From contig OZ257260.1 in assembly GCA_965279735.1 (NCBI GenBank), positions 3,844,001 through 3,908,000 on the forward strand: a stretch of DNA of 64,000 nt. The letters run 5' to 3'. The first letter of the stretch is position 1. The number at the start of each line of letters is the position of its first letter. This document shows positions 25,931-34,942 of the stretch, piece by piece. The notes under the pieces are model-generated. The model had not been told where the DNA came from. It saw nothing but the letters and a program-made list of their open reading frames with translations, and did not search any database. This DNA comes from CAIUGU01 sp965279735 (GTDB taxonomy: Bacteria > Pseudomonadota > Gammaproteobacteria > Steroidobacterales > Steroidobacteraceae). The translations under genes and the position numbers were made by a program.

Positions 25931-28112
25931 TGACGCCGATCGTCCGCGGCCGGTTGGTGAACACCGAAAGCGGTGAATCCGTCTGGTACAGCTTGTTGAC
26001 CTCGGCGCGCTTGTCGAACACGTTCTTCACGAACAGCGTGGCATTCCACTGCGCTCCTTCGACCCCGGCACGCAGATCCGCGAGGGTGTATGCAGCCAGC
26101 TCCTGGTAGAAATCGCTGCGCTCGCTGAAGTAAGTCTGCGAGGAGCCGACATAGCTCACGTCACCGCGGAAGACGGCGTCCATGGCAGCCGTGACCGGCA
26201 TCCTGTACTGGGCTGATGCACTGGCCGTGACGCGCGGTGAGTTCGGGATCCGGTCGCCGCTTCTGCCGGCATCCAGGTCCTCGTCCGGACCCAACGCCGG
26301 ATTGGCGAGCGGCTGGTCTTCGGTGAGACGCGCATTCTGGTATGACACCGAAGCACTCAGATCGAGGCCATCCATCGGCCGTGCAATCAATTCTGCTTCG
26401 ATACCATCGCTCGAGGCGGTGCCCGCATTGCCGATATACAGGAAGCCGAGGTCAGGCGTCCGGTTCTTGGTCTGGATGTTCGACCAGCGGATGGCAAACG
26501 CGGTCACGTTCAGGATCAGCCGCTTGTCGAGCCACGCGCTCTTCATGCCGATTTCGTAGTTCCACAGCGAATCGGCCTCGTAGTCCTCAGGGACAACGAT
26601 GAGCGAGCCAAAGCCGCCGTCGTTGGTGCCGCCTTCGCGGAAGCCCTGCGCCGCCAGCCCGTAGAACATCAGGTCGTCTGTCGCCTTGTAGGAGAGGCTC
26701 ACCTTCGGCGTGACCTTGCTGTCGGTGCCTCGCGAATCGCGCGGATCCTCCGGCGGGCCGCCGAAGAACGGGAACACCTCGCGGGAGGTGGCGTGTACTT
26801 TCGATTCAAACCAGCGAACACCGGCGAGCGCGCTCCACTGCGGAGTGATCGCATAGGTTGCCTCACCGAACACCGCCTGCTGCTCGATCTCGCGCGACGA
26901 GATGCGGCCGAAGATGTCGGGTGCGGTCTGCGTCGCGATGCCATTGGCATTGACGCTGACCACGCTGCTGGTGAAGTCGCGTTTCAGGCGCTGGTACAGC
27001 GCGCCGGCCACGAACTGGAACGGGCCTTCGCTCTTGCTGCTGATGCGCGCCTCGTTGGTCCACGTGGAGCTGTCTTCAGGCTGCAGCGTGACCGCAGGCA
27101 GGCCATCCACGCCGAAGAAAATCAGGATCGGTGTCGAGTCGAACTTGAAGTCGACGAAGCGGTCCATGTAGGCCGTTGACACATTGAGGTTCACGGCGCC
27201 GAAATCATAATCCAGGGCGAACTGGGAGACAGTGACCTTGTCCCGGCGCGGACCCTGGGTGTACTCGCTGTTGTTCAACTCGCCGTCCTCGGGGAAGTAG
27301 AACGACTTTCCGCCGACATCCTGGTTCTGGTAAAGGAACGAGGCCGATAGCTTGAGGCGATCGGTCGGCCTGGCTGCAACGGTCAGTCGCCCACCTTCGG
27401 TCAACTCGTCATTGATCTCGTTGAGGCCGAGGCGAATGTTGTTGATGTAGCCGCTGTTGTCCACCCGCCAGCCCACTGCGCGGATGCCGAGCTTGTCGTC
27501 AATCAATGGCAGGTTGACCATGCCGTTCACGAGCGAATTCGTGCCACCCTCTTTCGTGAACGAGAGTTCGGCGCCAACGTCGCTCTCGAACACATCCAGT
27601 TTCGGCTGGTTGGTCAGCATGCGGATCGTGCCGCTCAAGGAACCGACGCCGTACAGCGTGCCTTGCGGACCGCGCAACACCTCGATCCGATCGACATCGA
27701 ACAGGCGGATGTCGACGTTCTTGCCGCCACCATCGTCCTCGCCGTTCGAGCCGGTGATTGCGGCGTCGTCGAGATACACCGCGACCGTGGCCGCGCCGGT
27801 GGACTGGATACCGCGGAGAATATAGCGCTTGTCGCCGGGTCCCTGATCCTGGAACACGAGACCAGGCACCGAGCGCGACCATTCATCGAACTGCGTGGCG
27901 CCGGCATCGGCGAGGGCTTCGCCCGAGATGGCCGTGATGCTGATGGGGATTGTCTGCACTGTCTCCAAGCCGATCTTGGAGGCTGTAACGGTGACTTCCT
28001 CGATGGCTGTCTGTGCTCCGGCTGCGAGCGGTGTCAGCGCGCCCAGCAGTGCCAGTGCGCGGCCGGTTGCGTTGGATCGGGAACGAGGCATGCGTGAGGG
28101 GCGGGATTTCAT
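25911..28112 (-). CDS. TonB-dependent outer-membrane receptor
   Basis: The 733-residue protein has a signal peptide (ALALLGALTPLAAGAQ), a plug domain with IEEVTVTASKIG and the typical RYILRGIQSTGAATVAVYLDD and VLRGPQGTLYGVGSLSGTIRMLTNQP segments, and a long beta barrel ending in aromatic F (VNVGYRF). This is the FecA/IroN-like group with many paralogues in substrate-scavenging proteobacteria. It imports a bulky substrate across the outer membrane; the downstream peptidase and transporter genes suggest peptide-like cargo. A TTGACA lies near 28264-28269 on its upstream side, but no good -10 was seen. Confidence 0.9.
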   Translation of the reverse strand: MKSRPSRMPRSRSNATGRALALLGALTPLAAGAQTAIEEVTVTASKIGLETVQTIPISITAISGEALADAGATQFDEWSRSVPGLVFQDQGPGDKRYILRGIQSTGAATVAVYLDDAAITGSNGEDDGGGKNVDIRLFDVDRIEVLRGPQGTLYGVGSLSGTIRMLTNQPKLDVFESDVGAELSFTKEGGTNSLVNGMVNLPLIDDKLGIRAVGWRVDNSGYINNIRLGLNEINDELTEGGRLTVAARPTDRLKLSASFLYQNQDVGGKSFYFPEDGELNNSEYTQGPRRDKVTVSQFALDYDFGAVNLNVSTAYMDRFVDFKFDSTPILIFFGVDGLPAVTLQPEDSSTWTNEARISSKSEGPFQFVAGALYQRLKRDFTSSVVSVNANGIATQTAPDIFGRISSREIEQQAVFGEATYAITPQWSALAGVRWFESKVHATSREVFPFFGGPPEDPRDSRGTDSKVTPKVSLSYKATDDLMFYGLAAQGFREGGTNDGGFGSLIVVPEDYEADSLWNYEIGMKSAWLDKRLILNVTAFAIRWSNIQTKNRTPDLGFLYIGNAGTASSDGIEAELIARPMDGLDLSASVSYQNARLTEDQPLANPALGPDEDLDAGRSGDRIPNSPRVTASASAQYRMPVTAAMDAVFRGDVSYVGSSQTYFSERSDFYQELAAYTLADLRAGVEGAQWNATLFVKNVFDKRAEVNKLYQTDSPLSVFTNRPRTIGVNVGYRF

Positions 28113-28305
28113 CGAACGAATACTCCAGGATGCGAAGCTGTCGGCATCCGGCTTTGGTCAAGACAGCGATTGATCCGTCGCCGAGTGCCAAGCCAGTTGT
28201 GATGCCACCGTGCATGCGCCGATGCCCCCAGCGCGTACTGACGGTCGCAATCCGTCGTGTTTTTGTCAATTCACTTTTTAGGGCTCCGAGCCCAATCGCT
28301 CTCGC

Positions 28306-29577
28306 TCAGCGCAGTTTGCGCAGGACCTCGGCGAAGCGATCGATCTCCGCAACCGTGTTGTAGTGAACGAGCGAGACGCGGGCTGCACCGTGTTCGAGCT
28401 CGAGACCGAAATGCCGCATCAATCTCGGTGCATACAAATGGCCGTCGCGAATGCCGATTCCCGCATCTGCCAGCGTCTGCGTCATCTTCGAGGGAAGGAT
28501 GCCGGGCAGGTTGAAGCAGAACGTCGGCAACCGGTCCGCGACCCGCGCTGGATCATCGATGCCGTAGACCCTGGCTCCACACTCATGGAGCACGTCGAGC
28601 AGATGGAGTGACAGGGATTGCTCGTAGTGCTGTATGGCTTCGAGGCCTGTCACCAGGTCCTCGCGGAAGGTGTATTCAGTCCCTTCGCCTGGCAGGTCTG
28701 CCACCTGGCGGCCGAGCTGTCTGAGATGGCAGATGGCTGCATCCATGCCCGCGACATTCTCGAAGATGAACGTACCTGCCTCGATCTTTCCGGGCGGCTC
28801 GTCCGGGATGAAATCCTCGCGGAAGGTAGGCAGCGCCTGCAATGCTTCGTAGCGCCCCCACATGAAACCCATGTGGGGTGCAAAGATCTTGTAACCCGAA
28901 CAGACGAGGTAGTCGCAATCGAACGCCTGCACATCCACGGGCGCATGCGGAGCGAGCTGCACGCAATCGAGGAACACCTCTGCGCCTGCTGCGTGCGCGA
29001 GATCGGCGACGCCGCGGACATCGACAATCGTGCCCAGCACGTTGGATGCCACGGTGCAGGCAACCAGCCGGGTACGCTCCGACAGCAGGCCGCGCAGGTC
29101 TTCGAGATGCAGACCGCCGTCCACGCGCATCTTCCAGAAGGCAATCTTTGCCCCTTGTCTTTCCAGCGCAAGCCATGTGGCGATGTTGGCTTCGTGGTCC
29201 ATCTCCGTCACGATGATCTCGTTACGGGACCCCAGTGTTTGAGCGATGGCGAGGCTGATCAGCCTGATGAATGACGTGGCATTCATGCCGAAGGCGATCT
29301 CTTCAGGGCGCCTGGCGTTCAGGAAAGTGGCTACACGGCGTCGCGCCTGGGCAATGGTCGCATCCACGGCCTGGCTTTTCGGATATCGTCCGCCGCGCTG
29401 GACGTTGTTCTCCAGCAGATGCCTGTTGACTGCGTCAAACACGCGGCGAGGGACCTGGGCACCAGCCGCATTGTCAAAGAACACGAAGTTGCCAGCGTGC
29501 TCCAGCGCGGGAAAATGCGCGCGGATTTCATCGACCGGAAAGGCCAATGCGGCGGATCGGCGTGTCTGTGCGTGCAA
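28306..29577 (-). CDS. cysteine desulfurase-like class V aminotransferase (SufS/CsdA-related)
   Basis: I start at TTG 29577, which follows a GAGGGAG site inside the gap after the upstream gene; the longer frame to 29811 runs through that gene. The product is 423 residues. HFPALEHAGNFVFFDNAAGAQVP, VTEMDHEANIATW, HAAGAEVFLDCVQLAPHAPV and the PLP lysine in VCSGYKIFAPHMGF are class V markers of the cysteine desulfurase-like group. No obvious catalytic Cys loop is seen at the place expected in true desulfurases, so the reaction may be a lyase or epimerase reaction on an amino acid. The neighbouring gene is a distant relative. Confidence 0.83.
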   Translation of the reverse strand: MHAQTRRSAALAFPVDEIRAHFPALEHAGNFVFFDNAAGAQVPRRVFDAVNRHLLENNVQRGGRYPKSQAVDATIAQARRRVATFLNARRPEEIAFGMNATSFIRLISLAIAQTLGSRNEIIVTEMDHEANIATWLALERQGAKIAFWKMRVDGGLHLEDLRGLLSERTRLVACTVASNVLGTIVDVRGVADLAHAAGAEVFLDCVQLAPHAPVDVQAFDCDYLVCSGYKIFAPHMGFMWGRYEALQALPTFREDFIPDEPPGKIEAGTFIFENVAGMDAAICHLRQLGRQVADLPGEGTEYTFREDLVTGLEAIQHYEQSLSLHLLDVLHECGARVYGIDDPARVADRLPTFCFNLPGILPSKMTQTLADAGIGIRDGHLYAPRLMRHFGLELEHGAARVSLVHYNTVAEIDRFAEVLRKLR

Positions 29578-29642
29578 CTTGGAGCTCCCTCTCTCGACTT
29601 CCAGCCAGAGTAGCAAAGCCCCGGCAACCGGCCGGAAGGCAA

Positions 29643-30815
29643 TTAGGGCGCGCGTACCAGAGTCGCGGACTCCCTGAATTCCTCGCGGTGTGCCTGCAGT
29701 TCGGACACGAAGTGGTCGGTGTCCGCATCGCTGTTGTAGAAATGGAACGTGGCGCGGACGTTGCGGTCGCGCCAGGAGGTGACGATGTCCCGCTCCATGA
29801 GCCGGGCGCACAGTCCTGCACTGTCGTTCGATTCAACCACGATCATCGGTCCCCGTTGCGATTCGCTCGCCGGCGTCATGCTGGGCCAGCCAATCGACTG
29901 GAGTTTCTCCATGCAGCGGTTTGTCAGCGCACGAATGCGGGACTCGACCGCGCTCGTGCCCACTGACAGCAGCAGCTTGAGACCTGCTTCCGCCGCATAG
30001 CAGTTGACGACCGCAGGCGTGCCCGCTTCGAAGCGACGCGCGGTGAGCGATGGACGATTCGCCGTGATGTCCATCGCGCCGATGTTGGCCTGTGCAAACC
30101 AGCCGCTGTTCGTGGGCACCAGTTCCTCCACCAGCGTGTCGCGAACATACAGGAAGCCGATGCCGGCCGTGCCGAGGAGGTACTTCAGCATGCCGCCGAC
30201 GGCGAAATCCACGTCGAGCTGCTTCACGTCGATGTCAACGGCACCCACGGCCTGGTAGCAATCCAGCAGGACTTTGGCGCCCTTCGCGTGGGCGAGTCGC
30301 ACAATCCCCGGGATATCGAGCTTGGCGCCATTGCGGAAGCAGACATGGGTGACGGCAACGAGCTGCGTCTGCTCATCGATCACTGCTGCAAAATTCTCGA
30401 GGGGAATGTAACCGTCGGCATCCCGCGGCACATGCACGACGCGTGCGCCCCGCTTCTCCTGCGCGTGCCAGATCTGTGCGTTGGTAGGAAACTCGAAGTC
30501 GCTCACCACGATCTTGTCGCGCGGTGGCAGGAATTCGAGTGCGCTCGCCAGGGAGTTGATGCCCGCCGAGGCCGAAGCGGTGACGGCGATTTCGTCCGGC
30601 TTTGCGCCCAGAAGCTGCGCCATCAGGCTGCGCACCGACTCGTTTTTCGTGATCCAGACATCCCAGTTCGCGCCCATCAACAGCCGGTCTTCCATGTACT
30701 GGTCGAAGGCTGCCTTGACGCTGTTCCCGAGCGCGCAGTAGGCGCCGCTGTTGAGATAGGTCTTGCGCGCCAGCACCGGAAACTCGCGGCGCAATGCGGT
30801 GTAATCAGTTCCCAT
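29643..30815 (-). CDS. class V aminotransferase-fold PLP enzyme (isopenicillin-N-epimerase/kynureninase-like)
   Basis: The 390-residue protein has the class V fold: LNSGAYCALGNSVKAAF at the start, VSDFEFPTNAQIWHAQ, KVLLDCYQAVGAVDIDVKQLDVDFAVGG and the PLP lysine in GGMLKYLLGTAGIGFLYVR. These features fit the group annotated as isopenicillin-N epimerase or kynureninase-like, which in most bacteria has no known substrate. It lies directly upstream of another class V enzyme on the same strand, 65 bases from its start, suggesting an operon. Confidence 0.83.
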   Translation of the reverse strand: MGTDYTALRREFPVLARKTYLNSGAYCALGNSVKAAFDQYMEDRLLMGANWDVWITKNESVRSLMAQLLGAKPDEIAVTASASAGINSLASALEFLPPRDKIVVSDFEFPTNAQIWHAQEKRGARVVHVPRDADGYIPLENFAAVIDEQTQLVAVTHVCFRNGAKLDIPGIVRLAHAKGAKVLLDCYQAVGAVDIDVKQLDVDFAVGGMLKYLLGTAGIGFLYVRDTLVEELVPTNSGWFAQANIGAMDITANRPSLTARRFEAGTPAVVNCYAAEAGLKLLLSVGTSAVESRIRALTNRCMEKLQSIGWPSMTPASESQRGPMIVVESNDSAGLCARLMERDIVTSWRDRNVRATFHFYNSDADTDHFVSELQAHREEFRESATLVRAP

Positions 30816-30901
30816 GGTCCATTCCCGTGATTGTCCTGTGGCAATTGATTAACACAGGCGCGGGAAGGGCGCATGACTGGATTAGCCCTCGTGGTCAGGA
30901 A

Positions 30902-31579
30902 TCAGGACAGCGTGGCGGGCTCCGGATCCGCGATCGTCGCAGCGGCAAGCCTCTCGATCGTCATGTAGGACTCCTGCGTGATCTGCTGTGGATCGGCGCA
31001 CAGGTAGGGGCGGAGCACTTCCAGGATCTCGTAGTAGCCCGCGATGATGGCCTCGACATTGATTTCACGATCATCGTAATCGAGGTAGTTGAGCCAGTTC
31101 TCCGACACTATCCAGGTCACGTCGACGATGGAGCGCAGGCGACGCGCGTCCGCCGGGATCTTCATCAATCCAAGTTCCGACAGCGTGAGGAAAAACCGTT
31201 CGATTTCCGTGAGCCGCCGTGCACGGTTTTCGGCGAAGCGCTGGCGCAATTGCTCATCGTTCCTGAGCAGATCGGCGATTTCGCGATAGAAAAACCGGTA
31301 CTTGAGGATGAGCTGGAGCTGCCGCACGAACATGACCGCCATGTGTTCAAGCGTCGGGGCGAGGTGATCCCGATACCAACCGGAATTCATCTCGTCGACT
31401 GCCTGCTGGAACAGCGTCGTGATGATTTCCTGCTTGTTGCGGTAGTGGTAGTGGAGGTTGCCCTTGCTGATGCCGCAATGGGCGGCAATGCGATTGGTGG
31501 AGATCGCCGCCGAACCATGCTCGTTGAACAGCACGAGGGCTGATCCGAGGATCCTGAGCTGCGTATCGCGAGTTCCCAT
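30902..31579 (-). CDS. TetR/AcrR family transcriptional regulator
   Basis: The 225-residue protein has a typical N-terminal TetR helix-turn-helix: ILGSALVLFNEHGSAAISTNRIAAHCGISKGNLHYHYRNKQEIITTLF. The C-terminal ligand-binding part is all helical and unspecific. It follows the cyclopropane synthase gene by 57 bases on the same strand, so it may be the last gene of that lipid operon or its regulator. The ligand is unknown. Confidence 0.88.
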   Translation of the reverse strand: MGTRDTQLRILGSALVLFNEHGSAAISTNRIAAHCGISKGNLHYHYRNKQEIITTLFQQAVDEMNSGWYRDHLAPTLEHMAVMFVRQLQLILKYRFFYREIADLLRNDEQLRQRFAENRARRLTEIERFFLTLSELGLMKIPADARRLRSIVDVTWIVSENWLNYLDYDDREINVEAIIAGYYEILEVLRPYLCADPQQITQESYMTIERLAAATIADPEPATLS

Positions 31580-31636
31580 GCCTGCATTCCGTCCGGAGTA
31601 GCTGGCTATCCTAGCACCCGACGTGGAGCCGATTCG

Positions 31637-32908
31637 TCAGCCCCGCCACCCCGGCTTCGTCAGCAGGACATGGACGTCACCGAGCTGGCGTTCAATGAAG
31701 CCACCTTCGCAGTAGCAGAAGTAGAAATCCCACATGCGGATGAAGGTGTCGGGCAGGCCCAAGGCGCGGATTTCCGGCAGGTGCGTGAAGAATGCTTCGC
31801 GCCATTTCCGCAATGTGGTCGCGTAATGCGGTCCGATGTCGCGGAGATGACTGACTTTCATGTCGGTAGCGCGGGTCACTGCACTCGTGATGGCGGTGAC
31901 CGAGGGAATGAAGCTACCGGGGAAGATGAAACGCTGTATGAAGTCGACATTCTTCAGGGCCTGTTCGTAGAACTGGTCCTGGATCGTGATCGCCTGCAGG
32001 AGCATCGCGCCGCCCGGCTTCAGCAGTGACGAGCATTTGGCGAAATACGTATCGAGATACTGCGGGCCGACCGCTTCGATCATCTCCACCGAAACGAGCT
32101 TGTCGTAGCCTTGGCTACCGACGGGAACTTGCAGGTCGCGGTAATCCTGCATCCGGACGTCTATGCGATCCGCAAGTCCGGCTGCCTTGATGCGCTCGAC
32201 CGAATAAGCGTACTGCTCTTTGGAGATCGTCGTAGTCGTGACGCGGCAGCCGTATTTTTGTGCGGCGTGCAAGGCCAGGCCGCCCCAGCCGGTGCCGATC
32301 TCGACCAGGTGATCTTCGGGTTGCAAGTCGAGCCTTGTGCAGATCTCATCGAATTTGGCGAGCGATGCTTCATGCAACGTGGAATCCGGCTTCTCGAAAA
32401 TCCCGCACGAGTAGGCAAGCGTTGGATCGAGGAACAGCTCGAAAAAGGAATTGCCGAGATCGTAGTGGGCGGCGATGTTCCGCTGGCTGCCGGCCTTCGA
32501 ATTGCGGTTCGCCCAGTGCAGGACGCGACGGGCAGGTGCGGTTACGATGGCCCAGCCGCGTTCCATGCCATTCATGACGTCGCGATTCACGACCATGATG
32601 CGAATCAGGGCGGTGAGATCCTCGCAGCGCCAGGAGCCGTGGATATAGGCTTCGCCAGCGCCGACCGTGCCACCAAACGCTGCATCGGCCCAGAATTGCG
32701 GCTGCAGTACTTCGATGGTCGCGGTGAGACCTGGTGCGCGAGCACCGAAGCGATGCACTTGTCCGCCTTCGACTACAGTCAACGTACCGACTTCAAGACT
32801 TTCGAGCTGCTTGAGTAATGCAGAGCGCCCCAGCTTCTGCAGTGCAGTGAGTGACGCGGATGCCGGAAGTCCGATGTCCGCAATCGAACCTGATTTTGTG
32901 TTGTTCAT
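31637..32908 (-). CDS. cyclopropane-fatty-acyl-phospholipid synthase family methyltransferase
   Basis: The start is placed at ATG 32908, 14 bases after the DUF1365 stop, giving 423 residues; the longer open frame runs through the neighbour. The SAM-binding motif VEIGTGWGGLALHAA and the family signatures YDLGNSFFELFLDPTLAYSCGIF, SVEMIEAVGPQYLDTYF and RFIFPGSFIPSV mark a CFA synthase/mycolic acid cyclopropane synthase-type enzyme that methylates unsaturated acyl chains in membrane phospholipids. Context with a desaturase, COG2907 and DUF1365 may instead point to furan- or branched-fatty-acid chemistry. Confidence 0.9.
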   Translation of the reverse strand: MNNTKSGSIADIGLPASASLTALQKLGRSALLKQLESLEVGTLTVVEGGQVHRFGARAPGLTATIEVLQPQFWADAAFGGTVGAGEAYIHGSWRCEDLTALIRIMVVNRDVMNGMERGWAIVTAPARRVLHWANRNSKAGSQRNIAAHYDLGNSFFELFLDPTLAYSCGIFEKPDSTLHEASLAKFDEICTRLDLQPEDHLVEIGTGWGGLALHAAQKYGCRVTTTTISKEQYAYSVERIKAAGLADRIDVRMQDYRDLQVPVGSQGYDKLVSVEMIEAVGPQYLDTYFAKCSSLLKPGGAMLLQAITIQDQFYEQALKNVDFIQRFIFPGSFIPSVTAITSAVTRATDMKVSHLRDIGPHYATTLRKWREAFFTHLPEIRALGLPDTFIRMWDFYFCYCEGGFIERQLGDVHVLLTKPGWRG

Positions 32909-32922
32909 GGTCGTATCAACGA

Positions 32923-33678
32923 TCAAGCGGTGATCTTGGCGGGATGCGTGTGCAGCGGCGCTTTCTTGAGCCAGAGTTTCAGCGCCTGCCAGTAGATCGC
33001 GAAACTCACCTGCAGCGTGATCAGCGGAAATGCACACAGCGCCCGGGCGAGTGACGCGCTCGAAATCTCTTCCCGTTCGAGCAGCAGCGTCGCATCGAAT
33101 TCCCGGTTGCCACCGCGGAAGTTCTCCATATGCACGAGGAGCTGTTCGCCCGGCTGCGAGAACCTCCAGTCGTATTGCATGTCCATCGGCAGGAAAGGCG
33201 AGACGTGGAAGTCCTTGTCGAACTTGAAGCGCAGTTTTTCGCTTGCAACGCTGCCGCTGGCCGGGAGCACATATGCATGCCGTTCGCCCCAGGGCGTATT
33301 CGTGATCTCGGCGACGATCGTCTCGACTCTTGTGCCTGCCTGATCGAAACAATAGTAGAAACTCACCGGATTGAAGCAATGCCCGAAGTAACGCAGATGC
33401 GTCAGCAAGCGAATGGGGCCGGCGGGCCGGGTGCCGGTTTCTTTCGCTACGAGATCGCGCACTGCGAGATCGAGCGACTGCCGCGGATCGCCGTAGTAAT
33501 CCTCGCGACGAAACCATGCGAGTGCTGGACCGCGTGCGGACCACAGCCAGAACTTCGAGAACACATCGGGAAGTTCTCCAAGGTCGATGCACGTCATGAA
33601 GATCCGGTACCGGAATTCATGCGCGGCAGGCCCGGCACGACGGTGTCTAACCCAGCCGTTGTAGAGGCAGCTGCGCAT
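32923..33678 (-). CDS. DUF1365 family protein
   Basis: From ATG 33678 the product is 251 residues and overlaps the flavoprotein gene upstream by 32 bases. SCLYNGWVRHRRAGPAAHEFRYRIFM at the N-terminus and LLTHLRYFGHCFNPVSFYYCFD, ITNTPWGERHAYVLP and FHVSPFLPMDMQYDW are diagnostic of DUF1365. The family has no proven activity but occurs almost always between a COG2907 flavoprotein and a CFA-type methyltransferase, as here, and is implicated in modified fatty-acid synthesis or photo-oxidative stress. Confidence 0.88.
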   Translation of the reverse strand: MRSCLYNGWVRHRRAGPAAHEFRYRIFMTCIDLGELPDVFSKFWLWSARGPALAWFRREDYYGDPRQSLDLAVRDLVAKETGTRPAGPIRLLTHLRYFGHCFNPVSFYYCFDQAGTRVETIVAEITNTPWGERHAYVLPASGSVASEKLRFKFDKDFHVSPFLPMDMQYDWRFSQPGEQLLVHMENFRGGNREFDATLLLEREEISSASLARALCAFPLITLQVSFAIYWQALKLWLKKAPLHTHPAKITA

Positions 33679-34942
33679 GGGTGGGATTCGTCTGGTCGAA
33701 CTTGAAATGATCGAGAGCCTGCAGACTGCTCGCGACCCCATCTTCGTGAAAGCCCGAGCGCCAGTAAGCGCCACAGAAGTAGGTGCGTTGAACGCCGTTG
33801 ATTTCGCGATGCCGCTGCTGGGCGGCGACTCCGGAGGGCAGGTAGACGGGATGGTGGTATGCGAAGCGGCGCAGGATCTTCTTCTCGTCGATGGCGCGGG
33901 TGTGATTCAGCGTGACGAGGAATCGCACTGGTGCACTGAGATTCTGCAGTACGTTCATGTCGTAGGTGACGGCAACAGCATCCTGCCCGTTCGCCAGCTG
34001 GTGATAATTCCACGCCGCGCGTGCCAGCTTGCTGCGTGGCAGGAGCCTGTCATCGGTATGCAGCACTGTTTCGTTGTACGCGTAGGGGAAGCTGCCGAGC
34101 ACGGTCTTTTCTGCGGCAGTCGGGTCATCCAGCATGCGTAGGGCCTGGTCGGCATGACACGCGATGAATACGGTATCGAAGTGTTCCGTGTCGCCTTGCG
34201 CGGTACGTATCAACACCTGGTGAGGCTGGCGGACAACAGCGGTCACCGGTGTAGACAGACGGACTTCAGCCCGCAGCGTCGCAAGCATCCTGCGCACGTA
34301 CTCTCGTGAGCCGCCGCGGACCGTACGCCACACGGGACGGTTGTCGATGTTGAGAAAGCCGTGCTTCTGGAAGAAGTCGATGAAGAAGCGCGCCGGAAAT
34401 TCCAGAATCGCGCTTTTCGACGCGGACCAGATCGCCTGGCCCATCGGCAGGACGTAGCGATCGGTGAATTGCCGCGAGTAATGCCCCGCCGCGAGAAACT
34501 GGCCCAGCGAAAGGTCGCTCTTTTCTGCAGGCGTAAACTCCGCCCACGCTTTCGCCTCGCGGTTGAAACGCAGGATGTCGGCAAGCATGCGCAAGAACGA
34601 CGGGTTCACCAGGTTGCGTCGCTGCGCGAACAGAGAATTCAGGGAAGTGCCGTTGTATTCGAGTCCCGTGCGCTCGCAGGCCAGGCTGAAGCTCATGTCG
34701 GAGTGCTGCCACTCCACCTGGAGTTCATCCAGCAGCGCAATGAAATTCGGATAGGTCCAGTCGTTGAAGACGATGAAGCCTGTATCCACCGCGTAGGGCT
34801 GGCCAGCCCATTCCACATCGACGGTGCTCGTGTGACCGCCCACGTAGCCCGCAGCTTCGAAGATCGTGACTTCGTGATCCGGAGCGAGTCGCCACGCCGC
34901 CGTGAGTCCCGCGATGCCGGAACCGATGACGGCGATTTTCAC
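33647..34942 (-). CDS. COG2907-type NAD(P)/FAD flavoprotein (amine oxidase fold)
   Basis: The 431-residue protein starts with GTG, overlapping the desaturase stop (GTGA). The dinucleotide fold IAVIGSGIAGLTAAWRL and EAAGYVGGHTSTVDV at the N-terminus, with VDTGFIVFNDWTYPNF, fit the COG2907 flavoprotein family. Such genes pair with DUF1365 and CFA-like methyltransferases and are part of the singlet-oxygen response in some proteobacteria. The predicted role is flavin-dependent oxidation or desaturation of an acyl chain; no substrate is proven. Confidence 0.87.
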   Translation of the reverse strand: MKIAVIGSGIAGLTAAWRLAPDHEVTIFEAAGYVGGHTSTVDVEWAGQPYAVDTGFIVFNDWTYPNFIALLDELQVEWQHSDMSFSLACERTGLEYNGTSLNSLFAQRRNLVNPSFLRMLADILRFNREAKAWAEFTPAEKSDLSLGQFLAAGHYSRQFTDRYVLPMGQAIWSASKSAILEFPARFFIDFFQKHGFLNIDNRPVWRTVRGGSREYVRRMLATLRAEVRLSTPVTAVVRQPHQVLIRTAQGDTEHFDTVFIACHADQALRMLDDPTAAEKTVLGSFPYAYNETVLHTDDRLLPRSKLARAAWNYHQLANGQDAVAVTYDMNVLQNLSAPVRFLVTLNHTRAIDEKKILRRFAYHHPVYLPSGVAAQQRHREINGVQRTYFCGAYWRSGFHEDGVASSLQALDHFKFDQTNPTHAQLPLQRLG

